Below, piece after piece: positions 17,542-26,580 of a stretch of DNA of 64,000 nt. Numbering within the stretch: position 1 is the stretch's first letter; each line of letters begins with the position of its first letter. Under the pieces are notes generated by a model. The model saw nothing but the letters and a program-made list of their open reading frames with translations. It was not told the DNA's origin and searched no databases. The position numbers and the translations under genes are program-made. Origin of the DNA: Dictyobacter vulcani (GTDB lineage: Bacteria > Chloroflexota > Ktedonobacteria > Ktedonobacterales > Ktedonobacteraceae); assembly GCF_008974265.1 (NCBI RefSeq), contig NZ_BKZW01000001.1, forward strand, positions 3,596,001 to 3,660,000, given 5' to 3'.

Positions 17542-18852
17542 TTACGTGAGAGAAAAGCCACGTAAATATTCATTTACTATGTGCGCAATGTCCTGTAATG
17601 TATAGTTGTGAGGGTTATAGATGGAATGGAAAAGAAACTGTTGCAACAGCAGATCATATCGATTACCATTGCTGATTTGCGGGAATTCATCAAGCGCCAC
17701 AAAACAGTCGAAGCTTTGATGCATTATCGCATGTTTCACCTCTTGTCTTTTCGCAAAGTGTTTCCTATACACTAAACGATACAAGCTGCAAAGCATCGCA
17801 AAGATGTCCCTGTGTCGATAGATCGTAGAAGTGTAAGGAATGGTCGGCGAATGCCTGAAGTCAATGAGCGCCGGGGTGTATTTATCAATGAGCCAATTTT
17901 CCTCGTGAGCATCGCCATGCGAAAGTTCGAGTGTTGAGTGCAAGGCAATGAGCTTGGACAAGCACAAAGCATACATCTGTAATGTTTCAGGAAGAGTTCT
18001 CTGTTGTTGTTCCAGTTGTTCGATGTAATGTGCGAAACTATCGCCTTCAATATACTCCATTAAAATGCCATTGAGACGAGCATCATACGATAAATACTGA
18101 GGTGTTGAAATACCTGATTCTTTGATAGCTGTCAGCATAGGCTGTAGTGCACGATAATTTTCCTCCAAGGCCACTTTTCCTAACTTTAAGGCGGTGACAG
18201 CACCACTTATTTGGTTGTGCACTTTAAGAACCACACTTTCAAATCCTTCCCCAAGAACCTCCGTAATTTGAAAGCATTCTGTGGAGAAAGACAAGGGGAT
18301 ATGATTTTCTATATGTGGCAACAGCGTTTCCAGAGACAAACTGGTGCATGCTTCCGTTTTCTCTCCAGGTCTATTTCCTTCGCAAATGAGTGCCAGCACC
18401 TTCTTACCCTCAATACAAAGGAAAGACGCGTCATTCTGGAATTGCCTTGCGATGGCCAGACTCAAGATATTTCCAGTTATCTCGTCCCTTAAGAAATGGT
18501 GATGCCATCCTCTGTATTCCATGCTGTATAAATAGGTGTAGTTTTGTTGAAAATCCCGACCGTTCTCTTCTCTACATGACGCTTTATACTCCACAATGGC
18601 ACGGGCCACATGTAGAGATAATTGATGAGATTGTGCAAAAAGGTGTGTGTGTCGTTTGAGATAGCCTTGCAAGTTCCACACGTTTATAAGTGAGCCACTC
18701 TGGTCGCTCATAGCGTTTTTATTGCCAGAATTGTTACTCCAGGCCATAGGATCAAAGAGACATAAATTACAAGGCAAGCCTATCACCTCAAATCTGCTGT
18801 CTGTTGGCTTAAAAAATGCTCCATCATATGGATGCATCCCTGCTTTTTTCAT
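17542..18852 (-). CDS. Protein-kinase-like (Kdo/RIO/APH-type) protein
   Basis: A 436-residue protein. Residues about 195-340 form a eukaryotic-like kinase core: glycine loop VLGEGFESVV (199-208), candidate ATP lysine in ALKLGK (K223), catalytic loop SHGDAHEENW (HGD 312-314, N319) and metal-binding DFR (D331). The HGDxxxxN form is typical of Kdo kinases, aminoglycoside phosphotransferases and RIO-like enzymes acting on small molecules or lipid sugars. The N-terminal 190 residues are unrecognised and cysteine-containing. The gene starts five bases after the dehydrogenase-HD stop, so it is translationally linked. It may phosphorylate the cyclitol or its glycoside, as a biosynthetic step or for self-protection; the substrate is unproven. 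Confidence 0.75.
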   Translation of the reverse strand: MKKAGMHPYDGAFFKPTDSRFEVIGLPCNLCLFDPMAWSNNSGNKNAMSDQSGSLINVWNLQGYLKRHTHLFAQSHQLSLHVARAIVEYKASCREENGRDFQQNYTYLYSMEYRGWHHHFLRDEITGNILSLAIARQFQNDASFLCIEGKKVLALICEGNRPGEKTEACTSLSLETLLPHIENHIPLSFSTECFQITEVLGEGFESVVLKVHNQISGAVTALKLGKVALEENYRALQPMLTAIKESGISTPQYLSYDARLNGILMEYIEGDSFAHYIEQLEQQQRTLPETLQMYALCLSKLIALHSTLELSHGDAHEENWLIDKYTPALIDFRHSPTIPYTSTIYRHRDIFAMLCSLYRLVYRKHFAKRQEVKHAIMHQSFDCFVALDEFPQISNGNRYDLLLQQFLFHSIYNPHNYTLQDIAHIVNEYLRGFSLT

Positions 18853-18857
18853 CTTTT

Positions 18858-20972
18858 TTACACTCTCACGTTTTCATAGAGGGCCACAACATCGTACGCA
18901 TCCTTTTGTAACACCTGGGGGAGAGCATATGTACAGCGACACTTTGCGATATACGCTTTGAACATGACAATCTCTTCTTGGCTACGTTGGGGTATTTTCG
19001 ATGGTGGAAGCTCGCTGACCCACGCATAATTTGTATAGTTATCTAATACCTTTAAGATGGGACTGAGAGGGTGTTTGGGAGTAGAAATTAATCGGGTATA
19101 CTGCTCATTTTTGATTGCCAGGTTGATGAGGGCATTCCTCCGACCTTGCTCCCTTTCATCATATCCTATCTGCCGAAGAAAAGGCACGAAAGCATTCCCA
19201 TGCAGATAATCTATCACGTGTGCCAGAGGCATTGTTTCAAACGTTCTGTCCTGGGCCAGGTCTATGGCAATAGATGCGACTGTCCTCCCAAACTGTTCTT
19301 GAAGATAGTATGCGTCAAGTGTTGTATACTCCATGACGTCATGGAGTAGTAGAGCTGCGATAACCTGGGGATCAACAATTGATAAGTGTGTTATCGCATA
19401 CTCAGCCATGTCTAAAGGATGAAAAATAAAGCGTGTGCCATCAGGCCGAAAACGTCGTTCTTTTTGCATCCCCTGATACGCATTATTGGCCACCAGAAAG
19501 GCCTTTTCAAGAAGCTTCCTCTCTTTGGCACACAATTCTTTATTCTTTATGGTTTGATAGCGCCCTTCTAAGGTTTCCACAATGGTATCCATGGAGGCTC
19601 TAATGGAGGCAAAGGTATTTTTTTTGTGTATACTTTTGGAATTGTATTGTGCTATTGCACGCATCCCTTTTCCTGTCAAGAATTCCCTGCTTTTTTGCGG
19701 AAACATTGAGGTGTACTCATCAAGGGTATAGATGCCCTTCCCCAGTAACCGGAAGTCAACAAGAATCTTGCCGATGTGAGTATGATGGATTGTGTTTCCT
19801 TTGGTTGCCAGCGCAAATACATGCGGTAATGCATTGAGGGAAACCACATGTGTTATCTGATCTAAAGGATTTATTCCGTATTTTTCAAATTCACCTCGGA
19901 CGAGATAGGACAAAACCTGGTGAAATAATGGCTGAGTAGTGCCATGCACTCCCATAAGTTTAAGTGGCTTGCCATGCACGACAATATCCTTTTCAAGATC
20001 ATCATGTCGTATGGAATAGAGATTCACGATATCTGAATCTGTTTGAAGGACTTCCTCTTTTCCGATACCTGCCACAAGCAGAATAGTTCCTTGTGGGTTG
20101 AGGTACTCGATGGCTTTTTTTACAGCACTCCCATGCGAAGCCACTAGCACATAATCTACACCGCCTATCGTTCGAAAATGCTGGAGAATCTTCGTGCTCA
20201 CATCGTCGTCATCAGGAAAATAATAATCTGGTTTTGCTACTCTCACAGCATGGGCTAATCTGATTTGATCTCTGTTCACAAGCGTAATGGACTTTGCCTG
20301 ATTGATCCTGGCCATGCAGGCTGCGAAGACAGCAATGCTTCCCGCTCCGGTAATGACGATATTTTTGCCCTGTAACAAATTCACTTCATCATCAGGCATT
20401 GAATCTGCTGTTGTGAGGTAGTGATCGTAGAACTCTCTTGGTTTGGGACCTCCTTTTCGCAGATAATCGAGTGCATGGAGTGCTACTGTCATAGGTTCCA
20501 CTAAGGCCGCAGTTGCAGGGGCAATGCATTGAGTAGAGAGGTAGGCATCGATTGGGATAATTCTGCGCTGTGGCTCACACATCACAAAATCAGCAGGCAC
20601 GCGATAGAATCTCCCCAAAACTCCGTCTAAATGCAAATCTCTTTTTTGAGCATCTGGATGGTTGCAATCGACCACCACAAACATACCTCTTCTGTAGCCT
20701 TTTTCTTTCGCTTTTTTTCCGACGTCAATAATGATCGCAAACGCTTCATGTCCAATTCTTCCGGCCGGAACTGGACGTTCCCCGGTATAGACCCGTAGAT
20801 CAGTACCACAAATACCGGCGGCACACATCATCAATGTCATCTCTTCCTCGCCACATGGCTCGGGCAACTCCAGGTCCACCCACATTTGATAGGGTTTATC
20901 CCTTTGAATGACCTCATAAGGTGCCTCATAATGGCAGTACATCTTTTCCCATGCATCTAATGGATGAACCAT
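18858..20972 (-). CDS. Zn-type dehydrogenase fused to RSH-like HD domain
   Basis: About 704 residues from the ATG at 20972, which follows CGGAGG; the frame is open to 21110 but would overlap the upstream gene. Residues 1-400 are a medium-chain dehydrogenase: catalytic zinc ligands in GICGTD (C55), GHE (H75, E76) and VEP (E159), and a NAD(P) Rossmann motif GAGSIA (209-214). The structural-zinc four-cysteine loop is absent. Residues about 485-625 match the HD domain of RelA/SpoT/Mesh1 hydrolases: RFIFHPLDMAEY (H518), ALLLHDVMEYT (H544, D545) and EQFGRTVASI. I know no standard family with this fusion. The dehydrogenase part resembles cyclitol dehydrogenases of the AcbL type. It starts 34 bases after the kinase-cyclase gene. 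Confidence 0.82.
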   Translation of the reverse strand: MVHPLDAWEKMYCHYEAPYEVIQRDKPYQMWVDLELPEPCGEEEMTLMMCAAGICGTDLRVYTGERPVPAGRIGHEAFAIIIDVGKKAKEKGYRRGMFVVVDCNHPDAQKRDLHLDGVLGRFYRVPADFVMCEPQRRIIPIDAYLSTQCIAPATAALVEPMTVALHALDYLRKGGPKPREFYDHYLTTADSMPDDEVNLLQGKNIVITGAGSIAVFAACMARINQAKSITLVNRDQIRLAHAVRVAKPDYYFPDDDDVSTKILQHFRTIGGVDYVLVASHGSAVKKAIEYLNPQGTILLVAGIGKEEVLQTDSDIVNLYSIRHDDLEKDIVVHGKPLKLMGVHGTTQPLFHQVLSYLVRGEFEKYGINPLDQITHVVSLNALPHVFALATKGNTIHHTHIGKILVDFRLLGKGIYTLDEYTSMFPQKSREFLTGKGMRAIAQYNSKSIHKKNTFASIRASMDTIVETLEGRYQTIKNKELCAKERKLLEKAFLVANNAYQGMQKERRFRPDGTRFIFHPLDMAEYAITHLSIVDPQVIAALLLHDVMEYTTLDAYYLQEQFGRTVASIAIDLAQDRTFETMPLAHVIDYLHGNAFVPFLRQIGYDEREQGRRNALINLAIKNEQYTRLISTPKHPLSPILKVLDNYTNYAWVSELPPSKIPQRSQEEIVMFKAYIAKCRCTYALPQVLQKDAYDVVALYENVRV

Positions 20973-21006
20973 AAAGCCTCCGTTTCTTGCTATTCCCTTG
21001 CTACTT

Positions 21007-24000
21007 TCACACGAGCACACAGTGATGAGCAATGTCATACTGTTGCCCTGTTGTTTGTATATCCGACTTAAATTTCTTGTTGTTGAGATCGGTAGACTTG
21101 AGATATTCAAGTGTTTTCTTCAGGACGTCAAAAGAAATATGTTCAATGAAGACCATTTTCCCTACTCGTGCAGGAATAGGCAGATGCAAATTGTTGCCTC
21201 GGGCAAGGCGAATGTCTGTGATCGATTTAAAGAGACTTTCCGCATCACATGCTTCATCGAAAATGGGCAACCCTACTGCCATCAAGACGTGAATGATTCG
21301 ATTGCGCGTTTCCTCTGTACAATATCCTTGAAGGAAAGCAAGTTGCGCACAGATGGCCATATCAATAGCGACTGCTTCACCATGGAGAATTCGATGACCG
21401 CTGTTCATTTCCAGGCATGGGCTGAACGTGTGTCCAAAGTCGACTAATCGCTTGAGTGTTTTATCCTCATGTAAATTTGTGTGGAGTTCTTTCAACATCC
21501 AATATGTAGCAAGCTCAAGTAATGCGCTTGCGTATCTTCCTGTCTGTAATCGCTCGGGCATCAGTCTGTTGTGATAGTCCTCAATAATTTTGACAATTTT
21601 GGGTTCTCGAACAATTCCCATCTTGAGGACTTCTGCTAAACCTGCCCGCATATTACGCGGAGAGACGGTTTGTAAGAATGTAACGTCATTGAGACAGACA
21701 AGAGGAGCATAAAAGTCACCTAAGAAGTTTTTTGTTCCCTGGTAATTACATCCCACTTTGACCCCTATTCCAGCATCGATTACACCCAGGAGCGTGGTGG
21801 GAATTCTGATATATGGTTTTTCTGTGAGCGCAGCGGCAAATCCAGCGAGGTCCATAGTAACTCCACCACCGATACAGATGAGCATCTCCTTGGGATCGTA
21901 ACCCATGAGGATTTGTCGCACAAGTGCTAAGACCTGGGTAAAATATTTGTTGTTTTCGCCGCCAGCATACACATAGTATCGATAATATATCTTATTTACG
22001 TTCAGATACCTCTTTATCTTTTCACCGTAGATGATATCTGCTGCTTCACTTATCACAACAAATGCCGCATTCCCTGGCACATAGGAGGACAAGGTGGTAT
22101 TGTCCAGATCGAAAAGATGGTGTGCAAACACAACTCTATAGTGGTCTTTTAGGAGTGTTGTCTTGATTGTTGGCAGTATCTGAGGCGAATAGCGCTGAAC
22201 CAGCGTTTCATCGAGCACGATAAAGCTAGGTAGATGATAGTTTGAGACAGAGGCTTTTGTTTCCTGGGCATCCATATCCACTGTGTTGCGTGATGTGGCC
22301 AGATCTTCGAGTCTATCATCGAGTGGTATGAAGATATGAGGAATTCCTCTCCGATAGATGGCAGCTGCTAATCCGCCACAGTGGAGAGTTGCCCTGCTTC
22401 CTATTGTTAGAAAATAATCTTTACGTCCTAATTTGAACGTTTTAGCCGCGAGAAGAAGCGCTTCAACATCCCTCATACTTATATCAGCAGTGCACGCTAT
22501 TTTGTAGTGAGAAAATGAGAGAGCGCTTGTTTGGAAATAACCCCGCATCTTCTCCTCTAGTCTGAATGAAAGATGACTATCTGTGACCACCATCACCTTA
22601 GGAGTACCTTCGCTTCTCCTAGTCAATATGTTCTGCAGCGTTATATTTGATGGTTCGAAAACATTGCATGTTCGAATGTAGGAGGTATATTTTTCAGTAC
22701 ATGCCTGCATCTCAAAGACGGTTGAGCCACGGGTATCTATTGAGCGTGTTACTTCTCCCTGCAACTTTTTATCAAATTGTTGTTTTGCACAGACTGAACC
22801 AATCACTCCATCTAGATCATCACCGAGGGCCCATTCGACGTTCTTTTGAAGATATGTTTGTGCCTGTTTATCCTCTGATCCTTTACTTATATGCGTTATG
22901 AGCATTTCTAGAAACACTTTTTGGATAGATAAGACAAATCCACCCATAATGACAATTTTTTTTGGGCCTCGATTGAGTATCTCCTGAAATTGTGGAGAAA
23001 ACTTCTCCATCATTTCATTGATATAATCCATCACAAATGCGTCTTTGTTATTAATCGCTATAGCTATCTCTCTGTTCGTTATCATTGTTGCCAGCAGAAA
23101 TAGCTCATTTTTATTTTTCTGTAAATCTTGGATGGATAGGGATGTTTTTTGCAAAAATGTGGTCATTTCTCTATCAGAGAGATCGGCGTTTTTATGTATT
23201 AATGAGACACTAGCCGCAGATTGTAACTGTTCTTTTTTCTCTTCCAAAGACATGCTTGAAAAGCGTTCTCTGAGTACACCGCAGAGAGACGAATGGGCAA
23301 ATTTGTGCAGATCATGGGAGGCACGCTCACGTACTCTGGTTTCTACAGCTTTTCCAGAAAAATAAGCGGTCAGGTGCCCTTTGCCTCCACAGTCACAATC
23401 AAGGGCCTCACTTGAAAGATCTACAGTTCTATGGCCGAGAGAAACAAGATCTTTTTCTCCAAAAGCGGATGCTGATCTGTTGAAGAGAGCATACCCCACT
23501 CCTGTACTAATGGTTACCAGTGCCAGGGTTTGAACCTGTGGATACAGTCGGGCATAACGAAAGGCCGCAGCAATGACATCATTAACAATAAACCATGTCA
23601 TTTCTGGCTTCTTATTTTCTAATTGTTGTTTCAGGAAGAAAGAGTCTGAAATATCAGTCTCACCCCATCTGCCCCACGTAAAATACAAATCCGCTGCTTT
23701 TGTGATGACTGCATTGTCTTTGACAAGCCCTGCAAATGATACGACGCCGGAGCTGATTACCACCGAAGGGTTGTCTTTTTGTAACTGTTTAACTGCCTGA
23801 ATGATGTATTCAACCAGGATGTGTTGTAATGTCTCGACGGAATAGGAGGGATAGCGTTTCAACGTTGGCGTGGGAAAGACAATGAGACCATGGTTTTTTG
23901 TCGCAATAGTTCTGACTTCACACGCGGTAAAATGTAGTTGTGTCTGGCACTGCTGATAACCCACCAGGTTCGAGTTACTATCAACAAGGCCAACTCGTGT

Positions 24001-24039
24001 TTGTGTGCCCCCAACATCTACACCTATGGAATAATGCAT
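21007..24039 (-). CDS. ROK-family kinase fused to sugar phosphate cyclase
   Basis: A 1010-residue fusion. Residues 1-420 are a ROK kinase: VDVGGTQTR phosphate loop (8-16), STGVGYALF, and the zinc signature CDCGGKGH (215-222). Residues about 600-985 are a sugar phosphate cyclase of the dehydroquinate-synthase fold: GGGVTMDLAGFAAAL (724-738), PTTLLGVIDAGIGVKVG (747-763) and metal ligands E803 (GLAEVLK), H870 (FGHTF) and H886 (LHGEA). The DAGIGVK form is closer to 2-epi-5-epi-valiolone synthases than to dehydroquinate synthases. Residues 480-600 look like a decayed second cyclase N-lobe (TIGSRATLHCGGLAAAIYRR). In acarbose and validamycin pathways separate EEVS and ROK C7-cyclitol kinases do these steps. 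It follows the HAD gene by about ten bases. Confidence 0.85.
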   Translation of the reverse strand: MHYSIGVDVGGTQTRVGLVDSNSNLVGYQQCQTQLHFTACEVRTIATKNHGLIVFPTPTLKRYPSYSVETLQHILVEYIIQAVKQLQKDNPSVVISSGVVSFAGLVKDNAVITKAADLYFTWGRWGETDISDSFFLKQQLENKKPEMTWFIVNDVIAAAFRYARLYPQVQTLALVTISTGVGYALFNRSASAFGEKDLVSLGHRTVDLSSEALDCDCGGKGHLTAYFSGKAVETRVRERASHDLHKFAHSSLCGVLRERFSSMSLEEKKEQLQSAASVSLIHKNADLSDREMTTFLQKTSLSIQDLQKNKNELFLLATMITNREIAIAINNKDAFVMDYINEMMEKFSPQFQEILNRGPKKIVIMGGFVLSIQKVFLEMLITHISKGSEDKQAQTYLQKNVEWALGDDLDGVIGSVCAKQQFDKKLQGEVTRSIDTRGSTVFEMQACTEKYTSYIRTCNVFEPSNITLQNILTRRSEGTPKVMVVTDSHLSFRLEEKMRGYFQTSALSFSHYKIACTADISMRDVEALLLAAKTFKLGRKDYFLTIGSRATLHCGGLAAAIYRRGIPHIFIPLDDRLEDLATSRNTVDMDAQETKASVSNYHLPSFIVLDETLVQRYSPQILPTIKTTLLKDHYRVVFAHHLFDLDNTTLSSYVPGNAAFVVISEAADIIYGEKIKRYLNVNKIYYRYYVYAGGENNKYFTQVLALVRQILMGYDPKEMLICIGGGVTMDLAGFAAALTEKPYIRIPTTLLGVIDAGIGVKVGCNYQGTKNFLGDFYAPLVCLNDVTFLQTVSPRNMRAGLAEVLKMGIVREPKIVKIIEDYHNRLMPERLQTGRYASALLELATYWMLKELHTNLHEDKTLKRLVDFGHTFSPCLEMNSGHRILHGEAVAIDMAICAQLAFLQGYCTEETRNRIIHVLMAVGLPIFDEACDAESLFKSITDIRLARGNNLHLPIPARVGKMVFIEHISFDVLKKTLEYLKSTDLNNKKFKSDIQTTGQQYDIAHHCVLV

Positions 24040-24232
24040 ACAAGACCTCCTAGAAAAAAAAGACTTTTTCTATTTCTTCCAATTTTTCTGGCCATTGCTT
24101 TATGATTCTGTCTGGTTTACAGTCCAAGAGCATCAAGTAGTCTGTTGGCCCTGTCGCGATCGCTACGGTTTTTACGCCCACCTTTTGACCGGCTGCAATA
24201 TCTCCAACAGCATCACCAATAGTGATGACTTG

Positions 24233-25560
24233 GAGGGTGTACAATACTTTGTGTAAGTGATCCTACAATAAGGAGTGAATGATGAAGAAGAAGATGGAAG
24301 ACGGAGGCAAGCATATGAGCATTCGACCTGAATTGATTGACGAATTACTCAAAGAATGTACCGATCCTACCCAATTGTTGGCCGAAGGCGGTTTCCTCAA
24401 GCAGCTGACAGGCGCCCTCGTGGAACGGTGTTTGCAAGCGGAGATGGACGTGCACCTGGGCTATCCCAAACATGGGAAACGTGATGAAACGACTGGCAAT
24501 GTCCGCAATGGCAGCAGCCGCAAGACGCTCAAGGGCTCACAGGGAGAGATTGATATCGTCGTCCCCCGCGATCGGCATGCCAGCTTCGAACCACTCTTGA
24601 TCCCCAAGCACGAAACACGACTGGAAGGCTTTGACGAGAAGATCCTGGCCTTGTATGCTCGTGGCATGACCACACGCGACATTCAAGCGCAGATCCAGGA
24701 ACTCTATGGGGTTGAGGTCTCACCCACGTTCATTTCCAATGTGACGGAAGCCGTCCTGGACGAGGTTCGTCAATGGCAGCATCGACCCTTAGAGACCCTC
24801 TATCCCATTATCTATGTGGATTGCCTGGTCGTCAAAGTGCGCGAAAATCAGCGGATCATCAATCGAGCCCTCTACCTGGCTTTGGGCGTGGATATGCACG
24901 GACAAAAAGAGTTACTGGGAATGTGGCTGGGTCACAATGAAGGAGCCAAATTCTGGTTGTCAGTCTTCACCGAACTGCAGAACCGGGGACTTAAAGACAT
25001 TTTCATCGCCTGTGTCGATGGTTTGACCGGCTTACCCGAAGCGATTGAAACACTCTATCCTCACGCACGAGTCCAGCTCTGCATGGTTCATATGGTGCGT
25101 AATTCACTCAAATATGTGTCCTACAAACATCGCAAGGAGGTCGCGGCAGACTTGAAATTGATCTACTCAGCTGCCACGGAAAGTGAAGCGCAGGTCTACC
25201 TGGATCTCTTTGCCGAGAAATGGGATCGGCAGTACGCAAGCATCAGCAAAATGTGGAGAACCAACTGGAGTCATGTCGTCCCGCTGTTTGCCTTTCCCGA
25301 GGACATTCGCAAGGTGATCTACACCACCAATGCGATCGAGTCAGTGAACATGTCGTTACGCAAAGTCACGCGCAATCACCGCATTTTTCCCTCAGATGAG
25401 GCCGTCTACAAAGTGGTCTATCTAGCTATGCACAACATTGCCAAGAAGTGGACCATGCCGATCCGTAATTGGATACCTGCATTAAATTGTTTTGCGATTG
25501 AATTTGGGGAGAGATTTCCTCACTAAATGAAATGACATACACAAAGTACTTGACAGACTC
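24233..25560 (+). mobile_element. IS256-family insertion sequence
   Basis: The 1328-bp element has imperfect terminal inverted repeats of about 29 bp, both beginning GAG and sharing TACTTTGTGTA (left end at 24233; right end reading inward from 25560). Its insertion duplicated ATGACTTG (24225-24232 and 25561-25568). It encodes one transposase and lies within the HAD phosphatase gene, in opposite orientation. The intact duplication suggests recent insertion. Confidence 0.95.
24279..25526 (+). CDS. IS256-family transposase
   Basis: A 415-residue Mutator-type DDE transposase. The catalytic acids are visible as IIYVDCLVV (D181), ACVDGLTG (D247) and TTNAIESVN (E354), with the CMVHMVRNSL motif between the last two, as usual for the family. 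AAGGAG lies before the ATG at 24279. The frame is complete and appears active. It is the only gene of the element that splits the HAD phosphatase. Confidence 0.95.
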   Translation: MMKKKMEDGGKHMSIRPELIDELLKECTDPTQLLAEGGFLKQLTGALVERCLQAEMDVHLGYPKHGKRDETTGNVRNGSSRKTLKGSQGEIDIVVPRDRHASFEPLLIPKHETRLEGFDEKILALYARGMTTRDIQAQIQELYGVEVSPTFISNVTEAVLDEVRQWQHRPLETLYPIIYVDCLVVKVRENQRIINRALYLALGVDMHGQKELLGMWLGHNEGAKFWLSVFTELQNRGLKDIFIACVDGLTGLPEAIETLYPHARVQLCMVHMVRNSLKYVSYKHRKEVAADLKLIYSAATESEAQVYLDLFAEKWDRQYASISKMWRTNWSHVVPLFAFPEDIRKVIYTTNAIESVNMSLRKVTRNHRIFPSDEAVYKVVYLAMHNIAKKWTMPIRNWIPALNCFAIEFGERFPH

Positions 25561-26286
25561 ATGACTTGTTGGCTGTTGGCATGATTCTCCTGCAGGATCT
25601 TTTGCAAGGTCTCCTCTTTCATAAGAGATGTTTCATTCCACATGACGCCAAAAACATCATCAAAGATATCTGCGATTGCCAGCATCTTGAGTATGTTTTC
25701 GGAAATATGTTGTAAATTTAAGGACACGGCATATATCTTTAGCCCTCTCTTCGCTTTTTGTTGTCTTAAAAAAGAAAGACTCCCATTGATGCCCGGAACA
25801 AGAGATACCCTTCTGCCATATTCGTAGAGCTGATTCGCAATGTAGAAATGCTCTGGATGATGAACTAACTCCCAATATCTGTTCTCTATCCATTCCACAC
25901 ACATCTGTCTAACATTTTCTCTTTCCTTCTCATATTTAAATTGTAGAAAGCCATCTTGTATCAAAAGATCGAAAAACAGGTCTAACTGTTGCGGAGCTGT
26001 TAAATGAAGGCTGGTTGTATATGCGTTCCAGCCCACTAAAAATTGCTCGAATGGAAAATGTATAGATGCATTTAAAGCAAACGTATTTTTAAATCTGTAC
26101 AAAAGTTCGCTAAAAAGATATCCGTAGCGTTGATAGTTTCCATACCATACGGTGTTATCCAAATCTAACACAACTATAGTAGGCGTATTTTGCGTACATA
26201 TGCTTTTCATCATTCAATTCAATCTCATAATAGTGATTTTCTGCTAAAAGCAAACAATCATTTCAACAAGAGCAGTGTTATTTCTA

Positions 26287-26320
26287 ATCATAGCAAGAAG
26301 ATCTCCTACCAGCTTCCTAC
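26287..26320 (-). promoter_or_regulatory. SARP-box-like promoter (copy 3)
   Basis: Read on the minus strand: heptamer GTAGGAA (from 26320), GTAGGAG 11 bases later, CTTGC and -10 TATGAT (26292-26287) with extended TG. Geometry is the same as at 7106 and 14026. It lies about 74 bases upstream of the HAD gene, and so of the cyclitol operon. Confidence 0.7.
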
Positions 26321-26524
26321 TATATGGGAAATCCTCCCCTTTTTCTCCTACAGGATTTTCTGTCAAGCCATATGAGTCCTGACGATGAACACCACGTTCT
26401 GTTCTTGTGGGAGAGTAAGGCAAGGAGTACATTTAATTTTTTTCTGGTTTGATAGGAATGTTAGCAGAAAAGAGAATGGGAGTATTTCTGTGTGAGATGT
26501 GTCCCTGCAGAGATCTCAAACTGC

Positions 26525-26530
26525 TATAAT
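26525..26530 (+). promoter_or_regulatory. Extended -10 promoter of the BTAD pseudogene
   Basis: CTGCTATAATG carries a consensus TATAAT with extended TG. It lies about 50 bases upstream of the ATG at 26581, where GGGAG provides a ribosome site. The dead gene thus keeps its start signals. Confidence 0.5.
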
Positions 26531-26580
26531 GCGAGAGAAAATTTTTAGCATGTAATATATGTTTCTGGGAGATAATGGTT

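Larger units (their letters stand above)
24050..26213 (-). pseudogene. HAD-family phosphatase, interrupted by IS256-type element
   Basis: The N-terminal part (26213 to 25561) carries HAD motif I as LDLDNTVW and motif II in IYAVSLNLQ; the C-terminal part (24232 to 24050) carries motif IV as TIGDAVGD and the following helix. The two are separated by the IS element at 24233-25560 with an 8-bp duplicated target. Joining them with a single target copy gives a continuous 275-codon frame reading NSQQVITIGDAVGDI, so the parent gene was intact when the insertion occurred. The product would be a cytosolic small-molecule phosphatase, probably acting on a phosphorylated cyclitol, as first gene of the operon. 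The insertion may also be polar on the downstream genes. Confidence 0.9.

Noticed and set aside
21007-24039. Assignment of the cyclase as dehydroquinate synthase (aroB)
   Set aside because: The DAGIGVKVG form of the substrate/metal loop, fusion to a ROK kinase and neighbours fit secondary-metabolite cyclases better than the shikimate enzyme.
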